Assembly: GCF_903166585.1 (NCBI RefSeq)
Contig: NZ_CAESCM010000003.1
Span: 248,001 to 312,000, forward strand
DNA from: Pedobacter ghigonis
GTDB taxonomy: Bacteria; Bacteroidota; Bacteroidia; Sphingobacteriales; Sphingobacteriaceae
Direction: 5' to 3'
DNA length: 64,000 nt
Position numbers and translations under genes: made by a program. Positions within the stretch are counted from its first letter, which is position 1. The number at the start of each line of letters is the position of its first letter. Shown here in pieces: positions 43,628 to 51,014 of this stretch. A model generated the notes under the pieces. That model was given only the letters and a program-made list of their open reading frames with translations, ran no database searches and was not told the origin of the DNA.

Positions 43628-44005
43628 ATGAAAAAGCAAATATTCAGTTTAGTGATTGTTTTAACAGCTTTGGTTGGCTGTGTGCTTAATCGTAATGGCA
43701 GTTTTGAAAAAACCATTTACAAAACTAAAAGCGATAAGATAATTGTTACAGGTACCGTATACGATACACACAAAAACAATAGAACATTACCAGGCGTAGC
43801 GATAAAATCTGCAGATACAAACCTTTTAACGACAACAAATCGTGACGGTAAATTTCGCGTTGATCTTAGCGAGGGAAAGCATATTATTCGCGCTAGCTAT
43901 ATTGGGTATTTAATGACCTCAACACGATCAATAGAACTTGTAAAAGGGGATTCATTAGTAATAGATTTTGTATTGAAAGAGTCACGTATGGAAACAATCA
44001 ATTAA
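43628..44005 (+). CDS. Small lipoprotein with carboxypeptidase-regulatory-like domain
   Basis: A 125-residue lipoprotein starting at MKKQIFSLVIVL with lipobox LVGC (Cys 18). The rest is a CarboxypepD-reg-like beta-sandwich (VTGTVYDTHKNNRTLPGVAI, TTNRDGKFRVDLSEGKH, ASYIGYL), the domain found at the N-terminus of SusC proteins, here on its own. It starts 11 bp after the metallopeptidase stop, so the two likely act together at the cell surface. The domain usually mediates folding or binding; function unknown. Confidence 0.78.
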   Translation: MKKQIFSLVIVLTALVGCVLNRNGSFEKTIYKTKSDKIIVTGTVYDTHKNNRTLPGVAIKSADTNLLTTTNRDGKFRVDLSEGKHIIRASYIGYLMTSTRSIELVKGDSLVIDFVLKESRMETIN

Positions 44006-44291
44006 CAATTATTAAAAAAAATTAATTGAGCATACAAAATGTCCAGTCACGCATATAGAACTCCAATCGATGATTGTGTAGTTGTTATGGAGAACCTATA
44101 AGCGTAATATCATAAAGAGAAGTTATCATGATATCGGATGGGTTATTTATTGTCAATATGAAAGTATATTCATATATTAGCAACAGCAATTGCAGCTAAA
44201 ACGTATCGAAAAAAATGGCGAGTGATTAGGTGAGTCAAAATCGAAAACCGCATACAATACTAATTAAACCCTGATTTTAGCACTAGGTGCA

Positions 44292-44313
44292 AATCCCAGC
44301 GGGATCACAGAAA
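44292..44313 (+). repeat. Right attachment-site repeat (attR)
   Basis: Exact copy of the 22 nt at 37679-37700. Upstream of it the similarity to the tRNA T arm decays (GGTGCAAATCCC versus GGTTCGAATCCC), which suits the remnant of the original tRNA 3' end. Confidence 0.85.
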
Positions 44314-44339
44314 GCCTCACAGAAATGTGGGGCTTTTTT
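44312..44339 (+). terminator. Displaced original tRNA-Lys terminator
   Basis: AAGCCTCACA and TGTGGGGCTT form a 10-bp stem with one G-T pair and a GAAA loop, then a T run. It directly follows attR as the other hairpin follows attL. Confidence 0.78.
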
Positions 44340-44445
44340 GTGTTTTGGAGCTTTTGACAGATATCGGGCAGATGCACTATTTCAAAGTGTTTCGATCAAT
44401 AACAATAGAAATATAAGCTCAAGATTGCGATAGAATCGCTATTCT

Positions 44446-44476
44446 CAACCGTCCTCGTTACAACCGAGGACGGTTG
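44446..44476. repeat. Dispersed palindrome, CCGTCCTCG type
   Basis: AACCGTCCTCG...CGAGGACGGTT, extendable to 12 bp, with loop TTACAAC. Related copies occur at 25427-25449 (CGTCCTCGTT...) and, degenerate, at 44581-44602. Confidence 0.7.
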
Positions 44477-44497
44477 GTGTAAGATTAAGCTGCTTAA

Positions 44498-44559
44498 CTA
44501 CCTTAATGGCTTAATGGTGGCTAATTTTATCCTTAAGCAATTAAGTACATTAAGAAATG
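44498..44559. repeat. TTAAG-rich dispersed repeat, copy 1
   Basis: Contains GTGGCTAATTTTATC followed by TTAAGTACATTAAGAAAT. Similar strings occur at 48201-48244 and 48293-48332. Confidence 0.6.
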
Positions 44560-44586
44560 TTGAATCGCAGTTCTCAGCAATTCTCG

Positions 44587-44937
44587 TTACAAGCGAGAAC
44601 GGTATTTACCTTTAGGTTTGTGGTCACATTCATCAGCTAGTTCCGCCTCGTAAAGACGTTTTAGTATTTCCTCATCCTTACCTCCGTATCGAAGCCCTGA
44701 GATACATGAAACCTGCATTGCACTTATTGCCCTATTGAGTTCATTGGGAGTTTGTGGCTGTTTTTTAAAATAGCAATGTCCGTATTCGATTTTCGAATGT
44801 TCAATCAGATCTGGCGCTTCGGCTTCAGGTGCTCCACAAGTAATACATACCTGGTTCTCTACATAAAAATCTCCCTGGACGTTTTCCGGGTATCTGCCTG
44901 GTAGTTCCTTATCGAAAAATTTTCCAAATATTTTCAT
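44587..44937 (-). CDS. Small cysteine-containing hypothetical protein
   Basis: A 116-residue cytoplasmic protein with CITCGAPEAEAPDLIEH (CxxC), YGHCYFKKQP, a Cys in MQVSCISG and ECDH near the end; the cysteines could hold zinc or an iron-sulphur cluster. No family is recognised with certainty. The last codons (GKYRSRL and stop) are read from a degenerate copy of the CCGTCCTCG-type palindrome, so the C-terminus may have been replaced by repeat DNA. It is followed upstream by the gene at 44982 on the same strand (44 bp), suggesting an operon of small proteins. Confidence 0.7.
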   Translation of the reverse strand: MKIFGKFFDKELPGRYPENVQGDFYVENQVCITCGAPEAEAPDLIEHSKIEYGHCYFKKQPQTPNELNRAISAMQVSCISGLRYGGKDEEILKRLYEAELADECDHKPKGKYRSRL

Positions 44938-44981
44938 TATGCTATTATTGATTGTGGAGGAGTAACCACTTATTTAGCGTT

Positions 44982-45491
44982 TTACCAGCCAAATTTTCTT
45001 TCCTGCGCATTAAGTAATTTATCCACTTTCCTCCACTTAGGATCGAAGTCAATTTTATAAGTGAAAGATACGAATCTGTCTTCTGATTGCGCAGACATTG
45101 TTAAAAATTGCGCTACAGGTGCATCCTTTTCAGCATAAAATAACATATCTATTCCTTTATCTGCTGCGAGCCTGGAAACTAAATGGCAAATGCACATTTT
45201 CTTTAGCCCATCTAAAAAGAAATCCTCAATTGCTCCCATATCCAAATCAGGATTATCTTCAGCAATTTTATCAGTAAGGTCGATACTTATCCTAATGTGA
45301 TAAGGACAAAATTCTTTGAACTCATATTTGCTAAAAGCTTTATCAACCCAGCCTGTCCCTGGCTTACCGTTTGGCATGGTCAACTTTAGCAACGTAAATG
45401 AATGTGGTGGATATACCTTCTCTGAATAGCTCACTTTCTCCCAATCAATGGATGAGGACTTCTTTGCCAATATTTTTTTAAAAAACTCCAC
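44982..45491 (-). CDS. Hypothetical protein, DUF695-like
   Basis: A soluble protein of 169 residues with no signal peptide. The C-terminal part (LVSRLAADKGIDMLFYAEKD, 'FVSFTYKIDFDPKWRKVDKL') resembles what I recall of the DUF695 family, seen in immunity-type and stress proteins; this is a weak call. It lies 18 bp after the lipoprotein gene at 45510 and before the small Cys protein, all on the minus strand, so the three may be co-transcribed. Confidence 0.6.
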   Translation of the reverse strand: MEFFKKILAKKSSSIDWEKVSYSEKVYPPHSFTLLKLTMPNGKPGTGWVDKAFSKYEFKEFCPYHIRISIDLTDKIAEDNPDLDMGAIEDFFLDGLKKMCICHLVSRLAADKGIDMLFYAEKDAPVAQFLTMSAQSEDRFVSFTYKIDFDPKWRKVDKLLNAQERKFGW

Positions 45492-45509
45492 GCTATTGGG
45501 AATAAAAAT

Positions 45510-46163
45510 CTAGTTTGTAGAAGATAGAGACATCGGAAGTTTATTTGCAGGAGCTTTGCCGTAGTGGCCAGTGTACCATTCAATGAGTTTATCCGATTTA
45601 AACTGACTATTCCCATTCACTCCCCTAATAAACCGTTTAGCGGATTTGGTTCCATCTTCGCCTTTCATGGCCTGGCAAATAACATAATCTACTATAATTT
45701 TGTCATCTGGTTTTGGGCCTTTGTAAGCTAATATCGCACCATCTTTTCCAATAATGAATGGTGCAGGATCGCCAAGTTTCAAAATCTCTCTGAATTCAGC
45801 CGATGAAGCATTGTTAACTAACCTATTGGTATTTAATGTCGTATCAGAGCCTACAAAAAGCGTAGCAAAAACTACATCCGGATATTTAGCAAAACGTTCC
45901 TTCAATAACAGGTATGATTTTTCTTGCTGCTCAGACAGTTTCTTATTTCCCCAAACATATAGATAAACCGTTTTTTGCGGGTACAAATTGCCAAATGTTT
46001 CACTCTTTCCATTCTGATTTACAATTTGGATATCAGAAATATGGGTACTGGTGTAATCATTGTAATCTTTAACCAAGAGTTTGGCAAAACCCTTAACCAT
46101 CATGGTGCAAGAACTGGTAAAAACGCAAAGCGCGAGGATAAGCAGGTAAGTAGATTTTTTCAT
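45510..46163 (-). CDS. Thioredoxin-fold-like lipoprotein, hypothetical
   Basis: A 217-residue lipoprotein (lipobox TSSC, Cys near 19). The central part (TVYLYVWGNKKLSEQQ, YPDVVFATLFVG, LKLGDPAPFIIGKDGAILAY) reads like a thioredoxin/AhpC-type fold, but no CxxC active site is present, so it is not a normal disulphide enzyme. It is the first gene of the 46163-44587 group. Function unknown. Confidence 0.65.
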   Translation of the reverse strand: MKKSTYLLILALCVFTSSCTMMVKGFAKLLVKDYNDYTSTHISDIQIVNQNGKSETFGNLYPQKTVYLYVWGNKKLSEQQEKSYLLLKERFAKYPDVVFATLFVGSDTTLNTNRLVNNASSAEFREILKLGDPAPFIIGKDGAILAYKGPKPDDKIIVDYVICQAMKGEDGTKSAKRFIRGVNGNSQFKSDKLIEWYTGHYGKAPANKLPMSLSSTN

Positions 46164-46354
46164 AGTTTAAAATTTCTTTGGTGCTGTAAGTATAATAGGT
46201 TATAATGTATTTAGGGTAGACGACAAGGATTGTTCGGAGGTTGCATCGCCATTTATATTTTTGTTATTAGTAATAAGGAACAAATCCATGAAGTTGCTTA
46301 ACGATCTTAATGGTGATAGCAAGCGCTTATGATTCAGCCCGTCCGTGGCGCAAG

Positions 46355-47215
46355 CTAAGCGGGTTGCCAGTTAAAATTGTTCCGGTACTGCAGCGGACTA
46401 ATATTCATTTTTGAACGAAACGTTTTATGAAAGTTAGAAACATCTTTAAAGCCGCTATCGTAACAGATTTGAGAAATTGATTTGTCGGTGTTTATTAACT
46501 CGCGCAGCGCATAATCGACCCTGTAATCATTAACAACCCCAATAAAAGTTTTACGGGTGATCCGTTTGAAATACTTGCAAAAAGCATGTGTAGACATGTT
46601 GGCAATATTTGCAGCAGCCTCCAGTGAAACCTCGTGTTGGAAATTGTCAACAATATAAGCGAGTACCTGGTGGATACGCTCCATACCAGAAAATGACAAG
46701 AATGCAAACTCATTTTGTTTTTGCAGCATAGAGTACCGGGTAGCTGTAGCAAGCAGTTGCAACAGATCAAGCAGTATGATGAGTTTTTTAAAACTGTTGT
46801 TTTCCTGTAAAAGCGCATTCATCATTTGCCGGGCAGCTGTGGTATCACCGGTAAATTGTAAGCCACTACTACTGTCCTTTAGTAGCTTTGTTATCTTGTT
46901 CATCTCCGGTATGTTGAAGAAATAATCACCCAGAAAGTCTTCACGGAACTGCACAACTATAGAAACCGATTCCTCGGCCGCATCTTCCGACGTTTTCCAG
47001 TAATGTGGGAGGTTGGCACCAAGCATAACCAGATCGCCTGCAAAATAATCCTGCATATGTGTGCCAACATATCGTTTGCCCGAACCCTTTACAATAAGGG
47101 TTAGCTCAAACTCAGGATGATAGTGATAAGGGGCAGAGAAATATTTTTCGATAAACTTGCTCGCCGCAAAGGAAATGTTTCCGGAGGTTTTAACTGCTTC
47201 AAATGCTGGCTTCAT
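46355..47215 (-). CDS. AraC-family transcriptional regulator
   Basis: A 286-residue cupin-sensor plus AraC HTH protein. The sensor part has PYHYHPEFELTLIVKGSGKR and LGANLPHYW; the HTH part has VSLEAAANIANMSTHAFCKY, CYDSGFKDVSNFHKTF and ISPLQYRNNF. It is similar in design to the AraC protein at 13785. It is divergent from the dioxygenase gene at 47344 (128-bp gap), which it probably regulates. Confidence 0.93.
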   Translation of the reverse strand: MKPAFEAVKTSGNISFAASKFIEKYFSAPYHYHPEFELTLIVKGSGKRYVGTHMQDYFAGDLVMLGANLPHYWKTSEDAAEESVSIVVQFREDFLGDYFFNIPEMNKITKLLKDSSSGLQFTGDTTAARQMMNALLQENNSFKKLIILLDLLQLLATATRYSMLQKQNEFAFLSFSGMERIHQVLAYIVDNFQHEVSLEAAANIANMSTHAFCKYFKRITRKTFIGVVNDYRVDYALRELINTDKSISQICYDSGFKDVSNFHKTFRSKMNISPLQYRNNFNWQPA

Positions 47216-47343
47216 TTATTGATAATATTAACTCTTTAAGTTATCATATATAATTGAAATGACAAAATAATCCATAAATCAGCCAATATTTCCGTTTTTT
47301 GCAAGTTGCAGATGCTGTTAGTTTGTGTTAAAAAAACAGCTAT

Positions 47344-48159
47344 ATGAATAAACTCATTTTACCTTCGTTAAACGAACCAATCTCTTTAAACGAGGCACAG
47401 ATCAATGCATTCAGGAAAAACGGGCACACGCTTACAAAGGGAATTTTGAACGCCGGAGAAGTTGCCGTTTACAGAGAGGCGATTAATGAAGCTGCCTATA
47501 AATACAATACAGAAACTAGGAAGCTCGAGGAACGTGATACTTATGGTAAGGCATTTTTACAGATCATGAACCTGTGGGAATCGGATCAAGCGGTTAAGAA
47601 ATTTACACTGGCAAAACGTTTTGCAAAAATTGCAGCTGATCTTCTAGGGGTAGACAATGTTCGCCTTTATCACGATCAGGCCCTGTATAAAGAATCTGGA
47701 GGAGGATTTACCCCCTGGCACCAGGATCAATATTACTGGCCACTGAGTACTACCAATACAATAACCATGTGGATGCCCTTAGTTGATATCGGCGAAAACA
47801 TGGGCATGCTTACTTTTGCATCAGGATCACATAAAGCAGGTTCGGTTAAAGATATTGCTATTTCAGATGAGTCGGAAGTGGAACTTAATGAACATATCAA
47901 CAGAAAGGGATATTCTGTAACCAGAGCTGATACAATGAATGCCGGTGATGCCACATGGCACTACGGATGGACCTTGCATACTGCTCCTGGCAATGAATCT
48001 AACGTTACAAGAGAGGTAATGACGATCATTTATTTTGCCAATGGCGCTACAGTAACTGCGCCCATCAATGAGCATCAGGAAAACGACAGGAACCGCTGGT
48101 TACAGGGCTTACAACCAGGTACAAAGGCAGCAAGCGATCTTAATCCATTGCTGTTGTAG
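47344..48159 (+). CDS. Phytanoyl-CoA dioxygenase (PhyH)-family protein
   Basis: Fe(II)/2-oxoglutarate-dependent oxygenase of 271 residues. The metal triad is visible as H126-x-D128 in TPWHQDQYYWP and H212 in LHTAPGN, with a following Arg (TREVMT) for 2-oxoglutarate. Characterised relatives hydroxylate lipids, amino acids or natural products; the substrate here is unknown. It stands alone, divergent from the AraC gene, a pattern typical of sugar or inositol-type catabolism regulated by a dedicated sensor. Confidence 0.9.
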   Translation: MNKLILPSLNEPISLNEAQINAFRKNGHTLTKGILNAGEVAVYREAINEAAYKYNTETRKLEERDTYGKAFLQIMNLWESDQAVKKFTLAKRFAKIAADLLGVDNVRLYHDQALYKESGGGFTPWHQDQYYWPLSTTNTITMWMPLVDIGENMGMLTFASGSHKAGSVKDIAISDESEVELNEHINRKGYSVTRADTMNAGDATWHYGWTLHTAPGNESNVTREVMTIIYFANGATVTAPINEHQENDRNRWLQGLQPGTKAASDLNPLLL

Positions 48160-48200
48160 GTCGCAGGTCTTCCAGGTAAATTATGCGTTTTAACCATGAA

Positions 48201-48332
48201 GGAATGATGGTGGCTTATTTTTATCATTAAGTATATTAAGAAAGAGCTGTTTTATAGTCAGATATGATGCGCTAATTATCTGCTGAAATAAAGTGGCTTA
48301 TTCATCATTAAGTAATTAAGCACATTAAGAAG
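48201..48332. repeat. TTAAG-rich dispersed repeat, copies 2 and 3
   Basis: Two related strings (48201-48244 and 48293-48332), each with GTGGCTTATT, an ATCATTAAGTA block and ATTAAGAA. They match the copy at 44498-44559. Confidence 0.6.
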
Positions 48333-48396
48333 GATTGTCTCTCATGGTCAGGATGTCATTAACACTTAAATATGATGTGTTAATGATTGATATAGA

Positions 48397-48825
48397 TTAG
48401 ATCACTCCTCCCTCAACCCTATCAAGTATTGCTGCCTGAAGTACATTTACATCAATATCTTTTAACGCTTTAAACTTAATGCAATAGCCCGTAACGCTTG
48501 CCTTACCAATTGTTGCACCATAGGTTTGGGCTAAGTATAGCTTATCTTTAATCCCCATAATGTACACTGAAATACCGGTGGTATTGGCGCTGAGACCGAT
48601 CTGATAAAAATCCTTGCTGCTGCCATCAGCATAAGTGATGGTGTATTGTCCGTACCCGATGTTTGGATTGGAAACAATTTTACCTTCACTGTTTTTACCA
48701 TCAAGGAACCAAAGTCGTGCAGTTGGCATGAGTGCTGTAATGATATCATGCAGCGTCTGCATATCGCTGCGTTTGGCTTCTGGTTGGTTGGTAATGTAAG
48801 CTTCTATTTGGGCGGATATGTTCAT
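48397..48825 (-). CDS. DUF1801-family protein
   Basis: A small soluble protein of 142 residues, 'MPTARLWFLDGKNSEGKIVS', then YGQYTITYADGSSKDFYQIGL and a KASVTGYCIKFKALKDID tail, fitting the YdhG/DUF1801 fold. No catalytic residues or known substrate. It stands alone on the minus strand between repeats. Confidence 0.82.
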   Translation of the reverse strand: MNISAQIEAYITNQPEAKRSDMQTLHDIITALMPTARLWFLDGKNSEGKIVSNPNIGYGQYTITYADGSSKDFYQIGLSANTTGISVYIMGIKDKLYLAQTYGATIGKASVTGYCIKFKALKDIDVNVLQAAILDRVEGGVI

Positions 48826-49361
48826 TTATATGCTGAATAATGCTGTTAAGCGTGATGCCAACACTCAAATATACTATATTTTAAGGTCGAATCGAAGCCT
48901 CTTCTGGCGCAAGTCTTAGTGCTGCCAGGATCTGGAAATGGCCTGACTTGTGCCTTTTAGAAAATTAATAAAATGACCATATTTTTTTGTATCTTAGGTT
49001 AAGAGAATAATTTCAGTTTAATCGATCTGATTAAAATTTTAAAGACCACTACCCCACCTTAATTCCACATTCACCCCACGTTTAGGCCACCTTTTAGCCA
49101 GGTTTAGTTGGTACCTGATTCGCCCCATGCTGGGGATTGCTTCTACTCTGCAATGAGAAATAACCAGTACTATTGGCTATAGCTGCTGGCTTTGGTTGGT
49201 AAGGCGTTGAATAACTGAGTTAAGAAAAACTAAATAACAGGTACAGTAATGTTAAACTTGGGCCGGCTTTGGGGTAATTAACTGTTAAAGGATGGTGAAC
49301 TATTCCTGCTGGTTCTAAATCTGTGACTTTCGTGCATCTGCGGCAAAATAAAGCGAATTAC
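48826..49361. other. Gene-free gap
   Basis: A 536-bp stretch. GGCGCAAGTC and GACTTGTGCC (about 48908-48956) form a widely spaced imperfect inverted repeat. I see no gene or convincing promoter. Confidence 0.5.
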
Positions 49362-50249
49362 CTACCCCTTTTCCCCTACAGCTACCAGCATTTCGCATGG
49401 CCCCTCAAAACCATTTGCTGTTTCAAACTCCCCAAGTGCTGTTTCAATTTCGTTCCATACAGCAACCTTCTCTGATTCTGATAAACCGCTCATCATTTGA
49501 TGTAATGCTCCGAACGATTCTTTTTCGAACTGGAGACATTGTTTAGCCGATTCACAAATTAAAGGGGCATTAACCAGGGTTGATTTTACATTTTTAAAAC
49601 CAGCAGTTGCAAAAGCATTTTCGATAACTCCTTTCTGGCTTAAACTAAAAGGACCGGGCTGGCCTGGTACTGGAGGTGGCAGTTTCGCATGTTTGCGGAT
49701 GATAGCTACCGGAGTTGAGAAAAAAGTATTCTTTTCGGGTACAGAGTAAACAATCGCGGCTATTTTTCCGCCGGGTTTAAGTACCCGTAACATTTCTGTC
49801 AGGGCCTTTTGTTGATCAGGAAAATAAATCAGTCCAACCCGCGAAATCACAACATCAAATGTTTCGTCCTCAAGCGTGAGGTTTTCGCCATCCATTACAG
49901 CTGTTTCAATGTTGTGCATTCCGGCTTGTGCAGCCATCTGTTTGGCATATTCGAGAATATTGGCTGAAATATCGGTAGCCAGCACGCGACCGCCTGGACC
50001 AACCATTTTGGCGGCAGTTATGGATTGCTCTCCGGCTCCGGCAGCTATATCAAGCAGGCTTTGTCCGGTAGTTACGCTGGCCATATCGAGCATTTTTTGA
50101 GTAGTTTTGCCCAGCCACTGGTGCAACAAAGGACTCCATCGGTACCAGGCTTCCGCTGCTTGCTGCCATTGCTGATGGGTAGTTTGTTTGTATTTCAGCG
50201 GATCGAATTGTGGAGGTGTTGAATCCATAGCCTTAAATATTGGTGCCAT
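49362..50249 (-). CDS. Class I SAM-dependent methyltransferase
   Basis: A 295-residue UbiE/COQ5-like methyltransferase. SAM-binding motif I is LLDIAAGAGEQS, followed by VLATDISANILEYAK (motif II acid), AVMDGENLTLEDETFDVVIS and LRVLKPGGKIAAIVY. An alternative start at Met 8 (50228) would still leave the fold intact. Substrate unknown; no pathway partner lies nearby. Confidence 0.88.
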   Translation of the reverse strand: MAPIFKAMDSTPPQFDPLKYKQTTHQQWQQAAEAWYRWSPLLHQWLGKTTQKMLDMASVTTGQSLLDIAAGAGEQSITAAKMVGPGGRVLATDISANILEYAKQMAAQAGMHNIETAVMDGENLTLEDETFDVVISRVGLIYFPDQQKALTEMLRVLKPGGKIAAIVYSVPEKNTFFSTPVAIIRKHAKLPPPVPGQPGPFSLSQKGVIENAFATAGFKNVKSTLVNAPLICESAKQCLQFEKESFGALHQMMSGLSESEKVAVWNEIETALGEFETANGFEGPCEMLVAVGEKG

Positions 50250-51014
50250 TTAAATTTAAGCATAGAGATTGGTTTAAATTGTAAAATGGGTTTACAATTT
50301 AATCTACTACTCCGGCCGTCACCCTGATCCGATCTTATTCCTGGGAAATGAATAATGAAGGTGTGCGGCCATAGGCGGAAAAAGGCCTGTAATATGGAAC
50401 AATAACGAAAGCATTAAGATTAGCTTCGCTGAGCACTTCGCAATAACGATAAGCGAATGAAATAACGTAGCTCCTTCTAAAATGCTCAGGACGACAATTT
50501 TTAAGCGCAGCACTTCTGCACCCTGATATCCGGCATAGGAGATTTTCGCCGGAAAAAGCACGAAAAACTTTGCACGATCTTACATGTTCATACTGAACAA
50601 GGCAGGATCAAGCGCGTGATTTAGGATGAGTGCAAGCAAGCGCATAGAGACTGCCGTTATTAAGGTTTTCGTAGGTTTTTACAAGAATTGCGTAGCAATC
50701 TTTTATACCGATAAAAACAACATTATCACATAAAAAACAGATCCAAGCCTTGATTTTTGGTTACCTTTTTATCAAGAAAAAGGTAAGAGCCCCCGCGGCG
50801 GCAAGCGGAAGAAAGGTTGTGGATTTGGAATAATAGCGAAAGCATTAAGATTTCCGCATGCGCAGGGATGACGGATCTAGGCAATAGAGATAAGCGAATG
50901 AAGGTCCTTCGATTCCGCTAAGGATTGAAAATCTTATAAACAAAAAAGCAGGCAGCTCCTTTTACGGAGTGCCTGCGTTATAAAACGATGCTTTTCACAT
51001 CAAAATGTAGGGTG
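50250..51014. repeat. Repeat mosaic upstream of the methyltransferase and downstream of the sulfatase
   Basis: A 765-bp gap with near-duplicate strings: AACGAAAGCATTAAGATT (from about 50402) and AGCGAAAGCATTAAGATT (from about 50835), plus TAAGCGAATGA at about 50451 and 50892, and a TACCTTTTT-ATC-AAGAAAAAGGTA hairpin near 50763. These look like decayed dispersed repeats. No gene seen. Confidence 0.55.
50942..50977 (-). terminator. Terminator of the sulfatase gene
   Basis: Minus-strand hairpin: GCAGGCA-CTCC pairs with GGAG-CTGCCTGC around a GTAAAA loop, then six T residues. It starts 38 bp beyond the sulfatase stop. Confidence 0.8.

Larger units (their letters stand above)
37679..44313. mobile_element. 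6.6-kb genomic island integrated in tRNA-Lys
   Basis: Bounded by 22-bp perfect direct repeats, with a tyrosine recombinase gene as the first gene after the tRNA. Cargo: DUF6922/AbiEii pair, hairpin cluster, two truncated genes, metallopeptidase lipoprotein and a small lipoprotein. There is no mobilisation, replication or phage structural gene, so it is a defective island, a satellite, or a decayed integrative element. Each end has its own terminator hairpin directly after the repeat, which fits displacement of the tRNA's original terminator to the right end. Confidence 0.85.
44006..44586. other. Right end of the island and repeat-rich flank
   Basis: Positions 44006-44291 hold no gene. Then come attR, the displaced terminator, a 12-bp palindrome (44446-44476) and a TTAAG-rich dispersed repeat (about 44498-44559). 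Confidence 0.6.
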
